Shown here: one piece after another, positions 9,377-21,100 of the stretch
Position numbering within the stretch: position 1 is the first letter of the stretch
Layout of the letters: every line of letters begins with the position of its first letter
Source: Mayamaea pseudoterrestris
Lineage: Eukaryota; Bacillariophyta; Bacillariophyceae; Sellaphorales; Sellaphoraceae
Direction: 5' to 3'
DNA length: 64,000 nucleotides
Assembly: GCA_027923505.1 (NCBI GenBank)
Contig: BROI01000002.1
Span: forward strand, 1,116,001 to 1,180,000
Translations under genes and position numbers: made by a program
Notes under the pieces: generated by a model
Databases searched by the model: none
Seen by the model: only the letters and a program-made list of their open reading frames with translations
Told to the model about the DNA's origin: nothing

Positions 9377-12300
9377 TTGGACATCATCACGATGAATAAC
9401 ATCACTACCATGGCAAGACCTTTGAGGAATGCGCAATTTCGCATGGATCATGACATGGATACTTTTACCGGTCGGAACAATCAACCTGAAGCGACAGCAA
9501 GGAGAACGATTAGTCGGAATCGGAGTTCTTCTAGCGGAACAAGCAACCAAAGCAGCAGCATGGGATTGACAAGGTCGGATGAATCCGATTCTTTATTCCT
9601 TTTGAATGCATACAGCTTGAATGAGGATCAAACAAATCAGTTGCAGCAGCATCCACCGACGAGCACATCAGGGTCATCATCAACGACAACGATTTCCTAC
9701 TCGCAGCACAATGTAATTACTTTTGCTGGAAAAGAAGATGCTTTCTCAACACTAGCACTTGGACTATCAGCCTACCAAAAGGCCACGGAAACGGCAAAAC
9801 GAGAAGGCAGGACAGACCAGGAGGCACTTGTGTCGTATGGCACTGCGCTTGAATACTTTGAGGCTGCTCTACGTCATCTTGAGGCTGAAAACCAACAGAA
9901 TCGCAACAATCAACTTCAGATATCCAACAGCAGAACCATTGCAATCATTCACCAGGCTCTGTGTATTGCAGCCATGGGACAGCTACTGCGACCGACGAAT
10001 ATTACGACCGCGCTTGCTATGTGGGACCAGGCGCTTGAATGTTTGGAGCAGGGGCTGACTGATCTGCAACGGAGAAGTCAGCGATATGATCCTCCATCGG
10101 CAATAAACAATAATCCACCGGTATCCGTCGGCTGTCTTGAAGCGGTATTCGTGGAACTTGTACGGAGTAAGACGTTGACGCTACTTTCGCTCCTTCCGAC
10201 CGTTTCGCAAGACACAAGTCCGCTCCAAAGACAGAAATTACAGCAGCAGTACGAGGAATTAGTAGACTGCAACACGCAAGCACTGCGTTTTCTGTTAGAT
10301 ATTCGGCACTTTGAGCAAATCAGATGTTTAATTAATACCAAAGATGCACCTGCGGACACATTTACGTACAAGTGTCTCTCGCTGGAGCAACATTCTCTAT
10401 TGCTCATGGAAACGGTCAAACAGCTCATTCAGCATAATGCGCAGCAGAGGCGAATGAAACCAATGAAAGTAAATGACACTTACTTGCGGCCGGAAGAAGA
10501 ACCAGTGTGGATACAACGGGCTGAACAAGCATTGCATGTGTTACAAACGCGTCAATACGAACTTACTAAACCTCAGCGACGTGTTGTGGCGATGATTCAG
10601 GAAGAAATGTCGCACGTTTACCTTCAATTTTATGATTTGGAACGAGGGAGTCAAGCCATGGTGGATGCGTGTGACTTGCTACTCGGAGATCAGCAAAGTC
10701 CACCGTCAGAATGGCTTGACCGGATGGAATACTTTGGACATTTGCTCGAGCGAGAAGCAACATCGGACGCCACCCATAATTTGGATGTGATCGACGTGGA
10801 TGCAGCGGGTACCTTGGAACTTGCTATGGCATGCTACGAGAAAGCGCTTTTGCTTCGCAATCAGTCGGGGTTGCTGCTAAAGGCTGAGCGAGACACTACG
10901 GCAAGCGCTCATCACGACTTGGCCGTCGCGAACGCACTCTCCCTCGTGGCTCGAGTTATGCAGCTCCAGGGGAATTACGAGGGATCCACTGATATATTTC
11001 GAGCGGCTCACGCCATCTACGCTCGACAAAGGAACTATGCAGTCCTGGCGACCGTCGCCGAAGACGCCTTGTTGCATGGACGATGGGATCAGGCCGTAGC
11101 CGTGTTGTCGCAGTGCGTGGAATTAGCCGAATGCGAGTCTGCAACACAAGGGACCAGTAGAGAGAACGAGTCGACGCAGTTGGACAAGTCATTCATTTAC
11201 TTCACGTTGGCGAAGGCTTACGTCGGACGGTGTGACTATGTCTCCGCCACCATGTGCCTCATGGAGGCAGATAAGCACGATGGGCGAATTGCTAAGTCGT
11301 CTATACATGCTCTCCTGCATCAAGTCGAATTTCTGCGCCGAGAAGATTACAAGGGGGAGTTGGAAGACGGAAGTTTTGACGATTTTAATAATAGGGACCC
11401 GTATAGCGACCAACGCTCTGTCACCAATAGTGGATCTTATGCTGCGGAGAGCTACGGAGATGACGACGAGGGCACTGCTTTTTACGACAGTGAGTCGATC
11501 TCTGCATTTAATCCTACTATTGGCAAGGGTCTTGCACCGAGTACATTGAAGGATTTTTGCACGGGTGTCCATGTGATTCTGGATTTACCTGAGGATCTGT
11601 CGCCGTCGAAAGGCTTGCAACAAACGCCTGATCGAAGCTATGGATCTGATAGGGTGAGCGAGAAGAAAAGTATGGATGATGAACATCCGCCTCTGCCAGT
11701 TATTAGCCCCGATGCTTCCTATCAAGAAGAAAACAATAAACCTCCTTCGAGTCCCATGAGCGCAATTTACGCGCAGCGACTCAAAATGAACGCGTCCCTT
11801 GACAAAGGAAGTTCACACTCTGCCCCGAACCTGATGAGGCGATTTAAATCACCTCTACGCGGGAGGAAGGATCAAAGCAGTGTCGGAGAGTCATCCCAGA
11901 GGTCTGGACTGGCAAAGGCTATCGCAAATACCTTCAAATTTGCTAATCGTAATGACAACTTGAAAATTCCTCCTTCTGGGAGAGACGCGAGCAAGTCGAG
12001 AGACGGGCGATCAAATACACGAGGAATGGCGAGTCATCCTTTAGAGGATGAGTTTCATGCTGCAGTCGACATCACCGAAATCCCGTCGGGGCCTCTGGAT
12101 ACTATCGAAATTCCTCAGACCATGTCCTTTGATTCCGATATTTCCTCCATCACGATGCGACTTGACGTCCCAAATACTCCGAAGGGTAGTGGGCAGGACT
12201 TTTGGTGGGGTGTGACAGCAGAAGGACTCGGACGATGGCTACCCACAGTCGTGACCACTGCCGTAGAAGTGGCTGAAGGTTTTCTTTCTGCTCGGTCCAT

Positions 12301-14308
12301 CCACTCGCAGAAGAAACGGACACCACTCTTTGACTACGCAACTTCCGAAGATTCGGATGACGACAATACAGAGGCTGAAGATGTTGTGTCCCGGCCAGCA
12401 ATAGCTGATTCGAGAACACAGCTTGCTGTAAGAGGTTCTAGGGCCTCGACGTCGCGAGTGAAGCGTGCACCTACTACTCGTAGTTACTATGACAGCGGCG
12501 CTTTGAGCATATATTCCGGGACACGTCCAAAGGTAAAGGAACTAGACTTTGAAATTGAACGGTATAATGAGCTGATAGCAGACCAAGTGAAGGCGTTTGG
12601 GAAGAACCATTTAAAACTGGCCGAATCGTTCTTTACCTTAGCAATTCTTCATAGCCAACTTGGTGCTTCAGGTTCAACGTCAGCGATTGAATGCGCGTCA
12701 GAAGCGCTACGCATTCAGAGAGCATGCGGTGTGATGGATAGGGCATCGCGATCACTACATCTTCTTGCCGACTTGTATACACACGAGAAAAATTACAGCA
12801 CGTCGCTTGCATTGTTGACGGAAGCGCTTCGATTGGAACGAATTCAATATGGCCAGCTCAGCGACGAAGCCTCGAAGACGCTAAATCGCATTGGGACGGT
12901 GCATGCCATACAAAACGAGTTTCTACACGCTATGGAATGCCATCAAGAAGCTTTACGAATCCTTCAGGCTACGCATGGCGAAGATATAAAGCATCACCTC
13001 ATTTCGGAAACGCTCTGTCAGATAGGGTCTGTTTATTATCGTGAGCGCAACGCCTATACAAGATCCACATTAAACACTGATAGATATACCACCTTTATCG
13101 AGGCTGGTATGTTGGAGACAATTGGACGAGCGCATGAGAATCGAGGGTCGTACAAAATGGCTATATCTTTCTTTGAAGAAAGACTTGCCTTTTTGGAGAA
13201 TCGTGTGGTGCCTAGCGCTTATAATGCCGAGGAAGTTGCAGAGACGCTGAATAGTCTTGGAATGTTAAGTGCCAAAGCAGGCCGCTTGGCGGAAGCGCTT
13301 GAATACTACGAAAAAAGCCTTCGGCTGCAGGTGAAGGTGGGATGCGATGCAGCCCAACTGGCAACCATTAGAGTTTTGATGGGATCTGTTCACTTTCAAC
13401 TTGGCAATTGGCATGGGGCTCTTAGCCTGCAGCAAGATGCACTCGCTATCTTGACTGAAGAGCTTGGCGACGAGCACGAAACTATTGCAGCCGCCTACTA
13501 TCAAGTTGGACTGGTGCAAGCTGAATGTTACCATCTTAACGAAGCCATGACGTCCTTGACGACGGCGCTTGAAATACAAAAGAAATTGCTTGGCGCTGAT
13601 CATGCAGCTACCTTGCGATCTCGCCGAGAGATTGGCAACCAGTACGCAATCAAGTCATCTGATTGTGACACAGCGCTAGAAATGTTCGACGAAATCTTGA
13701 ACGCCCAAAGAGCAATTCATGGCGATAGACATCCCAACATTGCCGAAACATTGTTTAGTATTGGCCGCGCCTACGCTCGTCGAGGCGACTATTCTAGCGC
13801 ACTGCAGATTCTCGAAGAAACATACCACATGCGAACTGAATCGCTGGGACATGACGTTCCCGCCCAGGCGACTACCTTGTACGAAATTAGTGTTATACAT
13901 TTGAAGCGCAAGCACATAAAGCGCGCGTTGCAAATATGCGATGTTGTGTTGACCATTCGCGAGGATGCCTTGCGCGACAAGCACATTGATATTGCATTGA
14001 CGCTCATGGTTAAAGGATGTTGTTTTATTGCACAAAATAGGCTTGACGATGCCGAAAATCTTTTGATTGTCGCATTGGAAACGGGGACGGAATCGGCAGG
14101 CCAGTGGCACCCGTCTGTGGCTGAGATACATTTGGCAGTAAGTCTGCTGCACTTGAAGCAATGTCACTTTGATCTTGCCAGGGTTTCGGTGGACCGAGCA
14201 TTAAAAATATACAAACGAGTTGGACTGGATAACAATGATTATCCTTGCTACAAAGAAGCGAAGTTGCAGCTGGAGCGAATTGAACATGATGAGTGTTTGT
14301 TTGTGTAG
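9377..14308 (+). CDS. TPR (kinesin-light-chain-like) repeat protein
   Basis: This single open frame of 1643 residues has two blocks of tetratricopeptide repeats. The first spans about residues 110-620. The second, much clearer block spans about 1060-1635, with ~42-residue repeats of the kinesin-light-chain type (E-A-L-E-Y-Y-E-K-S-L-R; A-M-E-C-H-Q-E-A-L-R-I; A-L-E-I-Q-K-K-L-L-G-x-D-H). Between them lies a 400-residue low-complexity, Ser/Asp-rich linker with no domain. Such TPR arrays bind partner proteins; the partner cannot be read from the sequence. Diatoms carry many such long KLC-like TPR proteins. No motor or kinase domain is present. A start at 9410 (MARPLRNAQ) is possible. Confidence 0.8.
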   Translation: MDIITMNNITTMARPLRNAQFRMDHDMDTFTGRNNQPEATARRTISRNRSSSSGTSNQSSSMGLTRSDESDSLFLLNAYSLNEDQTNQLQQHPPTSTSGSSSTTTISYSQHNVITFAGKEDAFSTLALGLSAYQKATETAKREGRTDQEALVSYGTALEYFEAALRHLEAENQQNRNNQLQISNSRTIAIIHQALCIAAMGQLLRPTNITTALAMWDQALECLEQGLTDLQRRSQRYDPPSAINNNPPVSVGCLEAVFVELVRSKTLTLLSLLPTVSQDTSPLQRQKLQQQYEELVDCNTQALRFLLDIRHFEQIRCLINTKDAPADTFTYKCLSLEQHSLLLMETVKQLIQHNAQQRRMKPMKVNDTYLRPEEEPVWIQRAEQALHVLQTRQYELTKPQRRVVAMIQEEMSHVYLQFYDLERGSQAMVDACDLLLGDQQSPPSEWLDRMEYFGHLLEREATSDATHNLDVIDVDAAGTLELAMACYEKALLLRNQSGLLLKAERDTTASAHHDLAVANALSLVARVMQLQGNYEGSTDIFRAAHAIYARQRNYAVLATVAEDALLHGRWDQAVAVLSQCVELAECESATQGTSRENESTQLDKSFIYFTLAKAYVGRCDYVSATMCLMEADKHDGRIAKSSIHALLHQVEFLRREDYKGELEDGSFDDFNNRDPYSDQRSVTNSGSYAAESYGDDDEGTAFYDSESISAFNPTIGKGLAPSTLKDFCTGVHVILDLPEDLSPSKGLQQTPDRSYGSDRVSEKKSMDDEHPPLPVISPDASYQEENNKPPSSPMSAIYAQRLKMNASLDKGSSHSAPNLMRRFKSPLRGRKDQSSVGESSQRSGLAKAIANTFKFANRNDNLKIPPSGRDASKSRDGRSNTRGMASHPLEDEFHAAVDITEIPSGPLDTIEIPQTMSFDSDISSITMRLDVPNTPKGSGQDFWWGVTAEGLGRWLPTVVTTAVEVAEGFLSARSIHSQKKRTPLFDYATSEDSDDDNTEAEDVVSRPAIADSRTQLAVRGSRASTSRVKRAPTTRSYYDSGALSIYSGTRPKVKELDFEIERYNELIADQVKAFGKNHLKLAESFFTLAILHSQLGASGSTSAIECASEALRIQRACGVMDRASRSLHLLADLYTHEKNYSTSLALLTEALRLERIQYGQLSDEASKTLNRIGTVHAIQNEFLHAMECHQEALRILQATHGEDIKHHLISETLCQIGSVYYRERNAYTRSTLNTDRYTTFIEAGMLETIGRAHENRGSYKMAISFFEERLAFLENRVVPSAYNAEEVAETLNSLGMLSAKAGRLAEALEYYEKSLRLQVKVGCDAAQLATIRVLMGSVHFQLGNWHGALSLQQDALAILTEELGDEHETIAAAYYQVGLVQAECYHLNEAMTSLTTALEIQKKLLGADHAATLRSRREIGNQYAIKSSDCDTALEMFDEILNAQRAIHGDRHPNIAETLFSIGRAYARRGDYSSALQILEETYHMRTESLGHDVPAQATTLYEISVIHLKRKHIKRALQICDVVLTIREDALRDKHIDIALTLMVKGCCFIAQNRLDDAENLLIVALETGTESAGQWHPSVAEIHLAVSLLHLKQCHFDLARVSVDRALKIYKRVGLDNNDYPCYKEAKLQLERIEHDECLFV

Positions 14309-14639
14309 ACATTGATACAGATGAGAAAAAGACTCTTATATATCCAAATCTGCTGCCACACCAATGCTGCATGAATCCGCTAGGAGTAGCTAAAGCGGCT
14401 TGACAGTGAATGCGCAAACAATAAATGTTACTTGTAGTACCGAAAGGCAATATGGTACCACGGCGTTTTCGTCGCGCTAGCTAAATCAAGTCCCACTAAG
14501 AGACAAAGACGTTTTGAGTCGCATGCAAGATCCACCATCAATCGCGACGATGGCTGTCCAATCTTTCATGTTTTCCAAGCCAAAGGAAACAAGCTACCGG
14601 TAGCAGCAACAATACTTTTCGCCACCAAATTAGATAAAA
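14309..14639. other. Intergenic, no feature seen
   Basis: This is the 331-bp spacer between the TPR gene and the plastid membrane protein gene, both on the plus strand. It should contain a 3' end and a promoter. Nothing specific is recognisable. Confidence 0.4.
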
Positions 14640-15521
14640 ATGAGAGTTATGCGGTCTTCATATTCATTGGGTTTAATTGCATTCATGGCGACCTTTGCGT
14701 ACGGATTTTCCGTCACTCCATCGCGACTCGAAGCGCTTCGCGTGGGCAAGTCTTTAGTTTCCAATCAATCATCAATCGGCAATAACGGACGAGTAAACTC
14801 TTCAGTTTTGTCGCAATCAAGAGGAGGAGGATTGTCATTGGCCAAGAATAATCCCATTGCTGTCGAGTCGAAATGCCCAGTGACTGGACTAGCGGCAGTG
14901 TTCAGTTCACTATGGGGAACCTTTGGCGTCGTTTACATTCTTGCCAAGGCCATTAGACGGGTGCTTCCCATTGCATTGGAACCATTCCAAGCTGGTGTCG
15001 TTCCATTGACGCAGGTTCAATTAGGGTAAGGAGTGATTTCCGGGTCGACAAGGTCCGATTTGCTCGCACGCTCACACATTTCGCCTCATACTCCTGCATT
15101 TCCTCTCGTCACTGCCAGTATCTACATCGCGACTTGCCTCTGGTTCGCCTACGTGGAAGGTTACAAAGGATTTCAAACTAAGTTTGCCCCATTGGTTGTC
15201 AAGCGCTCCTTCACGCTTGTGCCGGGCAGGAATGGAACCAAATGGTACCACTTTATCTTCGCACCAACCTACACCATGGGCATGCTTCATGCGACGCGCA
15301 AGCGCAAAATTGTTAGTTTCAGTGTTACACTTGGTGTCGCGGCCATTGTGGCTGGCGTCAAGCGGCTTCCGTACCCCTGGCGCAACATTATTGATGCCGG
15401 TGTCGTTGCCGGACTTTCCTGGGGCAGCTTGAGCATTATCATAATCTACGTCAAGAGCTGGGTAACGGGGCAGCCTCCAACGCAAGTTGATGCTGCCTTG
15501 CCATTGAAAAAGGACGTTTAA
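14640..15521 (+). CDS. Plastid-targeted multi-span membrane protein (spliced)
   Basis: Two exons, 14640-15025 and 15119-15521, are joined over a 93-bp GT-AG intron (15026-15118). The split Gly codon restores the frame exactly and gives 262 residues. The N-terminus is a signal peptide (SLGLIAFMATFAYG) followed by FSVTP, the Phe-at-+1 motif of diatom plastid preproteins. The mature part has hydrophobic segments at about 88-112 (WGTFGVVYILAKAIRRVLP), 130-142 (IYIATCLWFAY), and two near the C-terminus (VSFSVTLGVAAIVAGV and IIDAGVVAGLSWGSLSIIII). Conserved-looking short motifs are KRSFTLVPG, YTMGMLHATRKRKIVS and KRLPYPWRN. I do not recognise the family. Location in a plastid membrane is inferred from the presequence and helices; the function is unknown. 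Confidence 0.75.
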
Positions 15522-18174
15522 TACGAGTGCATGAAGCATCACATCACGGAATGGTCGAGCGATCCAAGCACTCGATAATTTCGAATGGAATCAGTACGAA
15601 TTGCGGAAACGACAACTACTAGGAAGCATGCTCGAATTTCTGCTCTTACAATAAGTTTGCGTAGTGCATTGTAAACTCTAATTACTGTCTATGTATTGCC
15701 GCACAAACATCGATACCGATAGCCGTACGCGGCTCGTCTGGCACATGCCACCATCACTTCAGCGCATCCATCGTCATGCCATCCATAGCATGATTCATGT
15801 TCCATTCGTACCAACGTAACTGATCACCCTTTCCGCAGGCTCGACTAAAGATCGGTACAAGACCTACCGGTGGCAAAAATTTAATGACATCGTCCTGTCG
15901 CTCGACGTGCCGATGGATCCGAATGATATCAAGAATTCATGTGTGGAGAACGAGACAGCGCGATCAGCCAAGTCTTTGAAATTTTGCAGATCTACCGTAG
16001 AGGGGCTGGCTCTGCTGGCGATGGTTGCTTAGCGGCAAGGTTACGAGTCAAAAGGCGACGCTGACGTTTCGCATGTCCATGAGTAACCATCATCGACGAA
16101 ATTTAAGTCATCGACACATCCATGGCGCTCCCTTGCTTTGCTCATCCGATATCCTTCAATGAATCTTCTCGACCAACATATTAAATGCGGTGCTACATGG
16201 ATTATGCATTATCTTCCGCATGAAATCATGACAAGTAGTATGCTCCGCATATCGATTCGGAAACGAAAGACGGTCCGTGCTCCGTGTCGGTAACCCTCCA
16301 GCGTGCCAATGTCGCAACGTCCGAAAGGCTACCATGGTACATTGCACAAAACAACATTCATTGTTATTACGTCGACTTGGGAAAATCGCCCGTCATTTGC
16401 TTGAAGCAATGATTGTGAAAAGCAATTGATGCAAAGGTGAAGCTGCTTCATTACATCCACACGTCGCATGTCGCGTGGCCATTCCAATATGTAGCAACAG
16501 AAAACTGAAGCGACGAGAGCAATTGCTGCATCATGACGTGTATATTGACGTAAAGGGTTTCTCAGTTGCGAATGAGAATGAGCAGCGTCCTGGCGCTAGA
16601 GAGTTACTCGCTTCGATAATGGTCGACAGCGAAGTAGAAAGGCTGATTCGACCTGTCGCCTTCGTCGCACTTTTCACTGGCACTCGTTTTATAGTATAGC
16701 CTCATGACGCACTTTTCACTGGCACTCGTTTTATAATATTGCCTCATGACGCACTTTTCACTGGCACTCGTTTCATAATATTGCCTCATGACGCACTTTT
16801 CACTGGCACTCATAATATTGCCTCCTGATGTAAATGACACTCATGACGTAATTGACACTGGCACTCGTTTCATAATATTGCCTCGTGACGTAATTGACAC
16901 TGGCACTCGTTTCATAATATTGCCTCGTGACGTTATTGACACTGGCACTCGTTTCGTACTATTGCCTAATGACGTAGTTTTTTTAACACTTAGGCTTTAT
17001 GTACTCGACATGCTCCGAACGCAGCTTCGACGCTGCCATGGGGGCGGGAGATGACAACTCACACTCACTCTGCCAAAACGATTCTCGACATGCGACAGTC
17101 CCTGTTGGTAGCTGAATGATAGAATTAGCAATAAAGCGTTGCCGTCAGATTGAACGGCTTAGTGCGTGTAGCACGAATCAGACACTGAAGACAAACGACT
17201 TTCGCCTCTACTACTAATTCTTGTCACTCGTCTCTTCCGGCAAAGGCTCTCTGGCTGCTTAAACGCCAGCTGCTTTGAGGACGCTTGGTTCCATCCGAGC
17301 TAATGTGAAAGTATTGACAATTCAAGTTTATCTTAATGTAAAGCGAAGCTCGGTATCATTCTAGTCGACCTACACCAGCGCTACGTAATGACTGCTGCTT
17401 GCCTGCCTGCCATGTTATTTCCTTGACATGAAGCGATGCAAAATAAGATTCAGATGGATGTTGATACCTGAAGGCCGAGCAAGTTTTTGTAGGTATATAT
17501 GCATTGACGCAAGAATGTGACCACGACGCACCAAACAATCATTTTAACTCATCCTTGAGGACGACGACGACGACGACGACAAACGACGACTACCAAGCAA
17601 TCACTACTTCACCCAAATGCACAATTTCCTACCGCACTCTTGTGGCGGCAACAGCAACGAGCAAGGCGATTACAGCTCAGGCCGTTAAAGGGCCGTCATG
17701 GTTGTGGGACAAGGCGAAATGGCCGGCCAAAAGATATGCGTAGTACCAAATGTACCTGCAGACGCAGAGTCCGTGGATATTGTCGAGTACGCTGGAGCAA
17801 CACTCTGCTGCTAACGTTCAACCTTCGCTGTCGTGCTTTTGTCGCCAGTGCGTGGTTGTAACCGTTTCGTATGGCCGATGTATGATTCGACAAGTTTATC
17901 ACCGACAAGCGCGTTTGACCAAGAATAGCTCACTCTCTTGCACTGCTCACCAAAAAGCTTTCGCGCAACATTGCTGATTCCGTCTCGCCATACATGGTGT
18001 GGATCTGATGGCTTGCTACGTTGCGCATGGTATAATCAACTTGCACCCTACCAAGTTTGACATTGATTGCCCTTCATAAGAAGCGCCACTGCTATTAAAC
18101 GCCTGTTCGCGCCTAGCGAAACACTACAATGCCTGATCAGGCGCACAATCCATGGGTACCTGTCATTAACGACC
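15522..18174. other. Gene-poor region left of the satellite
   Basis: This is 2.65 kb without a supported gene. It holds a ~42-bp minisatellite (listed separately), a (GAC)7 run at 17560-17580, and many short open frames. One coding-looking stretch reads VMVVGQGEMAGQKICVVPNV from about 17696 and stops at about 17810. It has no recognisable family and could be a gene remnant. The sequence looks like decaying pericentric or intergenic DNA. Confidence 0.4.
16670..16976. repeat. ~42-bp minisatellite
   Basis: About seven imperfect tandem units are visible. Each carries CACTGGCACTCGTTT followed by a short AT-rich stretch (CATAATATTG) and CCTCRTGACG. The first copies carry CGCACTTTTCACTGG and the later ones CGTAATTGACACTGG, so the array holds two unit variants with a truncated copy at the switch near 16810-16850. 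Because 42 is a multiple of three, the array is open in frame on both strands and mimics a repeat protein. I see no start context or homologous flanks that would make it one. Confidence 0.8.
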
Positions 18175-21100
18175 CCGATGCCCGGCCACCCAAATACACT
18201 ACCCAATGAGGTTCGTCAGGCGCCAAACATGCAAGTCCAGGGTATGCCATTGTACAGGTGCAGAGTACTCAACCTGGTGCAAAAAGGACTGCCACATTGT
18301 AGGCCGACAAACCATGGGTACTGGCCTCCACGGTGGGTATGGCCAACACCACAAGTTTGTGTTCGATTCTGACCTGTCAAACGCCCCATGCCCTGGCCAC
18401 CCAAATACCCACAGGCCAAACCTTCCAGGGTATGCCATTGACAGGTGCAGAGACACAAATGGTGCAAAAAGGACTGCCTGGAAGCCGACACCATGGGTGC
18501 GGCCTCCACTGTGGGTATGGCCAACACCACAAGTTGTAGATTCTTACCTGTCAAACGCCCCATGCCCTGGCCACCCAAATACCCAATGAGTCAGGCAAAA
18601 CATGTCCAGGGTATGCCATTGACAGGCGCAGAGTCTCAAATGGTGCAAAAAGGACTGCCTGGAGGCTGACACCATGGGTACGGCTTCTACAGTGGGTATG
18701 GCCAACACCACAATCTGTCGATTCTGACCTGTCAAACGCCCCATGCCCTGGCCACCCAAATACCCAATGAATCAGGCAAAACATGTCCAGGGTATGCCAT
18801 TGACAGGTGCAGAGTCTCAAATGGTGCAAAAAGGACTGCCTGGAGGCTGATACCATGGGTACGGCCTCCACGGTGGGTATGGCCAACACCACAAGTTGTC
18901 GATTCTGACCTGTCAAACGCCCCATGCCCTGGCCACCCAAATACCCAATGAGTCAGGCAAAACATGTCCAGGGTATGCCATTGACAGGTGCAGAGTCTCA
19001 ATGGTGCAAAAAGGACTGCCTGGAGGCTGACACCATGGGTACGGCCTCCACGGTGGGTATGGCCAACACCACAAGTTGTCGATTCTGACCTGTCAAACGC
19101 CCCATGCCCTGGCCACCCAAATACCCAATGAGTCAGGCAAAACATGTCAAGGGTATGCCATTGACAGGTGCAGAGTCTCAAATGGTGCAAAAAGGACTGC
19201 CTGGAGGCTGACACCATGGGTACGGCCTCCACGGTGGGTATGGCCAACACCACAAGTTGTCGATTCTGACCTGTCAAACGCCCCATGCCCTGGCCACCCA
19301 AATACCCAATGAGTCAGGCAAAACATGTCCAGGGTATGCCATTGACAAGTGCAGAGTCTCAAATGGTGCAGAAAGGACTGCCTGGAGGCTGACACCATGG
19401 GTACGGCCTCCACGGTGGGTATGGCCAACACCACAAGTTGTCGATTCTGACCTGTCAAACGCCCCATGCCCTGGCCACCCAAATACCCAATGAGTCAGGC
19501 AAAACATGTCCAGGGGATGCCATTGACAGGTGCAGAGTGCAAAAAGGACTGCCTGGAGGCTGACACCATGGGTACGGCCTCCACGGTGGGTATGGCCAAC
19601 ACCACAATTTGTCGATTCTGACCTGTCAAACGCCCCATGCCCTGGCCACCCAAATACCCAATGAGTCAGGCAAAACATGTCCAGGGTATGCCATTGACAG
19701 GTGCAGAGTCTCAAATGGTGCAAAAGGACTGCCTGGAGGCTGACACCATGGGTACGGCCTCCACGGTGGGTATGGCCAACACCACAAGTTGTCGATTCTG
19801 ACCTGTCAAACGCCCCATGCCCTGGCCACCCAAATACCCAATGAGTCAGGCAAAACATGTCCAGGGTATGCCATTGACAGGTGCAGAGTCTCAAATGGTG
19901 CAAAAGGACTGCCTGGAGGCTGACACCATGGGTACGGCCTCCACGGTGGGTATGGCCAACACCACAAGTTGTCAATTCTGACCTGTCAAACGCCCCATGC
20001 CCTGGCCACCCAAATACCCAATGAGTCAGGCAAAACATGTCCAGGGTATGCCATTGACAGGTGCAGAGTCTCAAATGGTGCAAAAAGGACTGCCTGGAGG
20101 CTGACACCATGGGTACGGCCTCCACGGTGGGTATGGCCAACACCACAAGTTGTCGATTCTGACCTGTCAAACGCCCCATGCCCTGGCCACCCAAATACCC
20201 AATGATTCAGGCCAAACATGTCCAGGGTATGCCATTGACAGGTGCAGAGTCTCAAATGGTGCAAAAAGGACTGCCTGGAGGCTGACGCCATGGGTACGGC
20301 CTCCACGGTGGGTATGGCCAACACCACAAGTTGTCGATTCTGACCTGTCAAACGCCCCATGCCCTGGCCACCCAAATACCCAATGAGTCAGGCCAAACAT
20401 GTCCAGGGTATGCCATTGACAGGTGCAGAGTCTCAAATGGTGCAAAAAGGACTGCCTGGAGGCTGACACCATGGGTACGGCCTCCACGGTGGGTATGGCC
20501 AACACCACAAGTTGTCGATTCTGACCTGTCAAACGCCCCATGCCCTGGCCACCCAAATACCCAATGAGTCAGGCCAAACATGTCCAGGGTATGCCATCGA
20601 CAGGTGCAGAGTCTCAAATGGTGCAAAAAGGACTGCCTGGAGGCTGACACCAAGGGTACGGCCTCCACGGTGGGTATGGCCAACACCACAAGTTGTCGAT
20701 TCTGACCTGTCAAACGCCCCATGCCCTGGCCACCCAAATACCCAATGAGTCAGGCCAAACATGTCCAGGGTATGCCATTGACAGGTGCAGAGTCTCAAAT
20801 GGTGCAAAAAGGACTGCCTGGAGGCTGACACCATGGGTACGGCCTCCACGGTGGGTATGGCCAACACCACAAGTTGTAGATTCTGACCTGTCAAACGCCC
20901 CATGCCCTGGCCACCCAAATACCCAATGAGTCAGGCAAAACATGTCCAGGGTATGCCATTGACAGGTGCAGAGTCTCAAATGGTGCAAAAAGGACTGCCT
21001 GGAGGCTGACACCATGGGTACGGCCTCCACGGTGGGTATGGCCAACACCACAAGTTGTAGATTCTGACCTGTCAAACGCCCCATGCCCTGGCCACCCAAA

